In this document: positions 12,035-14,255 of the stretch, one piece after another
How the letters are laid out: each line of letters opens with the position of its first letter
How positions within the stretch are numbered: position 1 is the stretch's first letter
Source of the DNA: JBKQWK01 sp052139595
GTDB lineage: Bacteria; Actinomycetota; Thermoleophilia; UBA2241
Length of the DNA: 14,255 nucleotides
Direction of reading: 5' to 3'
Assembly (NCBI GenBank): GCA_052139595.1
Contig: JBKQWK010000199.1
Span: forward strand, 1-14,255
Program-made: the position numbers and the translations under genes
The notes under the pieces: model-generated
Database searches by the model: none
Told to the model about the DNA's origin: nothing
What the model saw: only the letters and a program-made list of their open reading frames with translations

Positions 12035-13567
12035 CTACAGCAGCGAGCCGTTCCCGGCGGCAAGAACGTGGGCGCAGGCGGCGGCGACAGCTAGGTCGTA
12101 CAGCGTGTCAACATGCTCACGGATTTCACGGAGGGCCACGTCAAGGCCGAGTGCCGGCCGGTACGGTCGGTGCGAGGCCATCGCCTCGACCACGTCGGCG
12201 ACGGCGATGATGCGTGCCTCCAGCAGGATCTCGCCGTCGCGCAAGCCGCGCGGGTAGCCTGATCCGTTCAGTCGTTCATGATGCTGAAGCACGATTTCGG
12301 CGATTGGCCGCCCGAAGTCGATCGTGGCGAGCATGTCGCTACCGATGCGCGAGTGGCACTTGACCAGGCCGAACTCCAGCTCACTCAAGCGGCCTGGCTT
12401 GTTGAGGATCTCGGCCGGGACGCTGATCTTGCCGATGTCGTGCAGCCTGGCCGCCCAGAGGATCGTGTCGCGCTGCTCGTCATCGAGGCCGAGTTCAGCG
12501 GCGATGGCGACGGCCAGGTTCGCGACCCGCTGCTGGTGACCGGCAGTGTACGGGTCGCGCTGCTCGACCAGCTTGCCCATGGCCGTTACGGCTCCGTCGA
12601 CCGTTTGTCGCAAGGCGGCCGTTTTGGCGCGCAAGGCATCCTCCGTCTGCTTGCGCTCCGTGATGTCCTGCGTCGTACCAAACAGGTGCCCGGCGTCGTG
12701 GTCGTTGTGCTGAAGCTCGGCATGGACCTGCAGCGTACGCACGTCACCGTTGCGGCGGACGATGCGGCTCTCGAAGACGCTACACATGTCTGGACCCTCA
12801 GACAGACTCTGTAGGGCGTGGCTCACGTAATCGCGGTCGCTGGGATGGACCGCCTGCAACCAGACCTCACGCGTGAGGGACACCTTTGGGTCGACGTCGA
12901 AGATCGCGCACATCTCGTCAGACCACGACGCTGCCCCGGTCTCGAGGGCCAGGCTCCAGTTGCCGAGGTGGGCGATGCGCTGCGCCTCGGCGAGGTTGTG
13001 CTCGCTGCGGTGCAGCGCTTCTTCTGCGTGTCGCTGCGCCGTCACATCACGAAAACTCCACACGCGACCGACGATTTCAGCGCCGATGCGCTGTGGCTGC
13101 GAGTAACGCTCAAAGACTCGGCCATCTTTGAGAAAGAGGGTGTCGAACGACTGCTCCGCCGGCTGCGAGTACAGGCGGCGTACCGCGCTCAAGAACGTTG
13201 CCGGGTCGGCGATCTGATCAAGGACGAACGCCAGCAGCTGCTCGTCATCGCGTGATTCTGCCAAGTGCGACGGAATGTGCCACAGCTCAAGAAAGCGGCG
13301 ATTGTGGGCCAAGACGGCGCCGTGGCGGTTGACAGCCAGCAAGCCGTCGGCTGTTGATTCAAGGATGGCGTTGAACAGCGAAAGCGCGTTCTCGTTGCGA
13401 AGAACCTTTGCCTCAAGCCGCGCGATGCGCCCACCCAGGTCAGCGCTCTCGGTGTCGAGCCGCCCAACGGCTTCGCCCTGGGTGGTGCTCTCAGGGTCGA
13501 GCTGCCCGAACGCTCCGCCCAAGGCATCGTCCTGAGGTTCGAGTTCGGTCCAGATCTTGCCTTTCAA
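12035..13567 (-). CDS. PAS-PAS-HD-GYP protein, probable c-di-GMP phosphodiesterase
   Basis: A 510-residue soluble sensor protein. After an N-terminal coiled-coil-like region (about 1-58, with GQLDPES and GRLDTES repeats) comes a PAS domain (about 62-178, NAILESTADGLLAVNRHGAVLAHN, ending FRDVTAQRHAEEAL). A second PAS/PAC domain follows (about 190-310, LGNWSLALETGAASWSDEM, ending TTQDITERKQTEDAL), then an HD-GYP domain (about 325-505). The HD-GYP ligands are present: H344, H376-D377 (LHDIGK), H405, and HHERLNGSGYP (429-439). This supports hydrolysis of cyclic di-GMP controlled by the PAS sensors. There are no membrane segments. TTG at 13567 is the start because GAGGGGGAG lies 5 nt upstream. The stop faces the plus-strand gene only 31 nt away. 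Confidence 0.92.
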   Translation of the reverse strand: MKGKIWTELEPQDDALGGAFGQLDPESTTQGEAVGRLDTESADLGGRIARLEAKVLRNENALSLFNAILESTADGLLAVNRHGAVLAHNRRFLELWHIPSHLAESRDDEQLLAFVLDQIADPATFLSAVRRLYSQPAEQSFDTLFLKDGRVFERYSQPQRIGAEIVGRVWSFRDVTAQRHAEEALHRSEHNLAEAQRIAHLGNWSLALETGAASWSDEMCAIFDVDPKVSLTREVWLQAVHPSDRDYVSHALQSLSEGPDMCSVFESRIVRRNGDVRTLQVHAELQHNDHDAGHLFGTTQDITERKQTEDALRAKTAALRQTVDGAVTAMGKLVEQRDPYTAGHQQRVANLAVAIAAELGLDDEQRDTILWAARLHDIGKISVPAEILNKPGRLSELEFGLVKCHSRIGSDMLATIDFGRPIAEIVLQHHERLNGSGYPRGLRDGEILLEARIIAVADVVEAMASHRPYRPALGLDVALREIREHVDTLYDLAVAAACAHVLAAGNGSLL

Positions 13568-13853
13568 CGCGACTCCCCCTCGTGGTCATGACGCAGCTTG
13601 GCCGTGACCTGACCACTTCCACCCTGGTGCCCGCCGTGTGGCGTCGGAGCCGAACTCCGGCGGTGTGCAGCGGCTTCGTGCCGTGCCTGCCTCCACCTCT
13701 GGCGCTTGTATCGGCAGAAAGTTGCTGGCGCACGAGGCTCTTCGCCAGCATTGGCAATGACGGGCTTCCGATCATCTCGCGCGGGCATCACGGGCGCAGC
13801 ACCTGCGTTGCATCACCCGGCTGGCCACTTGGTCCGGCGCGGACGAGGTGAGG
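13568..13853. other. Non-coding spacer with one inverted repeat
   Basis: Between the HD-GYP gene and the tRNA promoter I see no frame with a ribosome site and family character; several long frames are typical GC-rich noise. One clear structure is TGCTGGCG (13723-13730) with CGCCAGCA (13743-13750), an exact 8-bp inverted repeat with a 12-base loop. The promoter of the HD-GYP gene must also lie here but is not evident. Confidence 0.5.
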
Positions 13854-13859
13854 TATACT
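13854..13859 (+). promoter_or_regulatory. -10 box of the tRNA-Ala gene
   Basis: TATACT lies 14 nt before the mature tRNA 5' end. The nearest -35 candidate is TTGGTC (13829-13834) with a long 19-bp spacer, so the -35 is uncertain. Confidence 0.5.
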
Positions 13860-13873
13860 AGTGCTCCTCGCGC

Positions 13874-13949
13874 GGGCCGTTAGCTCAGCTGGGAGAGCGC
13901 CGCCTTTGCACGGCGGAGGTCAGCGGTTCGATCCCGCTACGGTCCACCA
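13874..13949 (+). tRNA. tRNA-Ala (anticodon UGC)
   Basis: The 76-nt sequence folds as a full cloverleaf. The acceptor stem GGGCCGT/ACGGTCC carries the G3-U70 pair that identifies alanine tRNA. The D arm has GCTC-AGCTGGGA-GAGC, the anticodon stem is CCGCC/GGCGG with loop TTTGCAC (anticodon TGC, 13907-13909), the T arm contains GGTTCGATCC, and the CCA end is encoded (13947-13949). It is intact although an integrase gene lies directly behind it, as expected when an integrating element restores the tRNA 3' end. Confidence 0.98.
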
Positions 13950-13951
13950 CT
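13921..13951 (+). other. Putative attachment site core (att) at the tRNA-Ala 3' end
   Basis: The T arm and acceptor 3' half of a tRNA gene are the usual core for tyrosine-integrase elements, and the integrase gene ends only 38 nt beyond the tRNA. The second copy of the core would be outside the window, so the exact limits are not visible. Confidence 0.5.
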
Positions 13952-13986
13952 TATTTGCAGGTACTTTGCCTCATTTTCCCGCCGCG

Positions 13987-14255
13987 TTAAGCCTCATGTC
14001 CGCCGCTTGGACACCGCTTGGACACCGCAGCTTTGAAAAGGTCGTCCGTCAGCCGTGCCGCTTCGTCTTGCAGGCCAGCGGTAACGTGGCTGTACAGGTC
14101 CATCGTGATACCGATATTCGCGTGCCCGAGCCGCTCCTGTACCACCTTTGGATGCACACCCTGTCGCAGTAACTGGCTGGCGTGTGTGTGTCGTAGGTCG
14201 TGCAGCCGACAAGTAAGCGGCGGTGACGTCCGCCGCAGCAGGCCGCGAAATGCCC
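13987..14255 (-). CDS. int: Tyrosine recombinase/integrase, C-terminal part (runs off right edge)
   Basis: Read on the minus strand from the right edge, the frame encodes 88 residues and ends in TAA at 13987. No start codon lies inside the visible part. It contains the catalytic end of the tyrosine recombinases: LHDLRHTHASQLLRQGVHP (the HxxR box), then VVQERLGHANIGITMDLYSHV with the conserved His of GH and the nucleophilic Tyr of DLYSH. A variable tail (LTDDLFKAAVSKRCPSGGHEA) follows. The enzyme would catalyse site-specific integration and excision at the tRNA-Ala 3' end. The convergent orientation next to the tRNA is typical of phage, ICE and plasmid integrases. The visible part looks intact. 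Confidence 0.9.
   Translation of the reverse strand, partial: AFRGLLRRTSPPLTCRLHDLRHTHASQLLRQGVHPKVVQERLGHANIGITMDLYSHVTAGLQDEAARLTDDLFKAAVSKRCPSGGHEA
14003..14028. repeat. 11-bp direct repeat near the integrase 3' end
   Basis: CCGCTTGGACA occurs twice head to tail (14003-14013, 14014-14024) and continues with CCGC. The period of 11 is not a multiple of three, so the copies are read in different frames of the integrase tail. Confidence 0.8.

Noticed and set aside
12278..13255. Two long open frames on the plus strand (12278-12814 and 12818-13255)
   Set aside because: Both lie antisense to the PAS-PAS-HD-GYP gene, whose motifs are complete. Neither has a ribosome site.
13408..13851. Open frames on both strands in the spacer before the tRNA
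   Set aside because: Arg/Pro/Ser-rich translations with no ribosome site and no family match; treated as spacer.
13994..14212. A 72-codon minus-strand frame with a start codon
   Set aside because: The integrase motifs are in a different minus-strand frame that is open from the right edge; this one is its shadow.
1..14255. CRISPR arrays, insertion sequences, toxin-antitoxin or defence genes
   Set aside because: No spaced direct repeats, transposase motifs or recognised defence domains were seen. The integrase end at the right edge is the only mobile-element gene.

Overview
The window comes from a high-GC bacterium (roughly 60-65% GC by eye) with frequent GTG and TTG starts. Three genes appear to be transcribed without a leader: a TAnnnT -10 box lies exactly six bases before the ATG. 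This, the gene content (two-subunit class I fumarase, DUF362-ferredoxin protein, HD-GYP protein, YtxH) and the GC content suggest an actinobacterial lineage, perhaps Coriobacteriia- or Thermoleophilia-like. That is inference; no marker in the window settles the taxonomy. The oxygen-labile type of fumarase and the bacterial ferredoxin motifs suggest an anaerobic or facultative life style.

Layout. (1) 2-2066, + strand: the C-terminal part of a malic enzyme with an unusual Ala-rich repeat tail, followed by the alpha and beta subunits of a class I fumarase. Together these interconvert pyruvate, malate and fumarate. (2) 2307-5789, + strand: a tight six-gene run of DUF4126 membrane protein, protein-L-isoaspartate methyltransferase (pcm), acylphosphatase, HD hydrolase, YtxH-like small membrane protein and membrane-anchored metallophosphoesterase. 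It looks like a repair/housekeeping operon. (3) 5790-6182: a structured region holding a 30-codon gene for a Tat-motif-like single-pass peptide, closed by a perfect 12-bp inverted repeat. (4) 8726-6183, - strand: a PHP-domain phosphoesterase, then a CsoR/CstR-type repressor whose residues fit a thiol/persulfide sensor better than a copper sensor, then a DUF362 protein with two [4Fe-4S] motifs. The repressor promoter carries a GC-tract operator and, about 62 bp upstream, a full TGTGA-N6-TCACA palindrome. (5) 8835-12003, + strand: a GT4 glycosyltransferase, a double hairpin, an SAMHD1/dGTPase-like HD phosphohydrolase with a low-complexity insert, and a small protein of unknown function. (6) 13567-12035, - strand: a soluble PAS-PAS-HD-GYP protein, the likely c-di-GMP phosphodiesterase of the window. 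(7) 13874-13949: tRNA-Ala(UGC), followed at once by the 3' end of a convergent tyrosine integrase gene running off the right edge. This is the left boundary of an integrated element that used the tRNA 3' end as its attachment site.

No large novel multi-gene system is visible. The observations most worth checking are the leaderless-promoter signature, the CstR-like/DUF362 operon with its two control sites, the 30-residue peptide with its folded leader, the repeat tail on malic enzyme, and the tRNA-Ala integration boundary.
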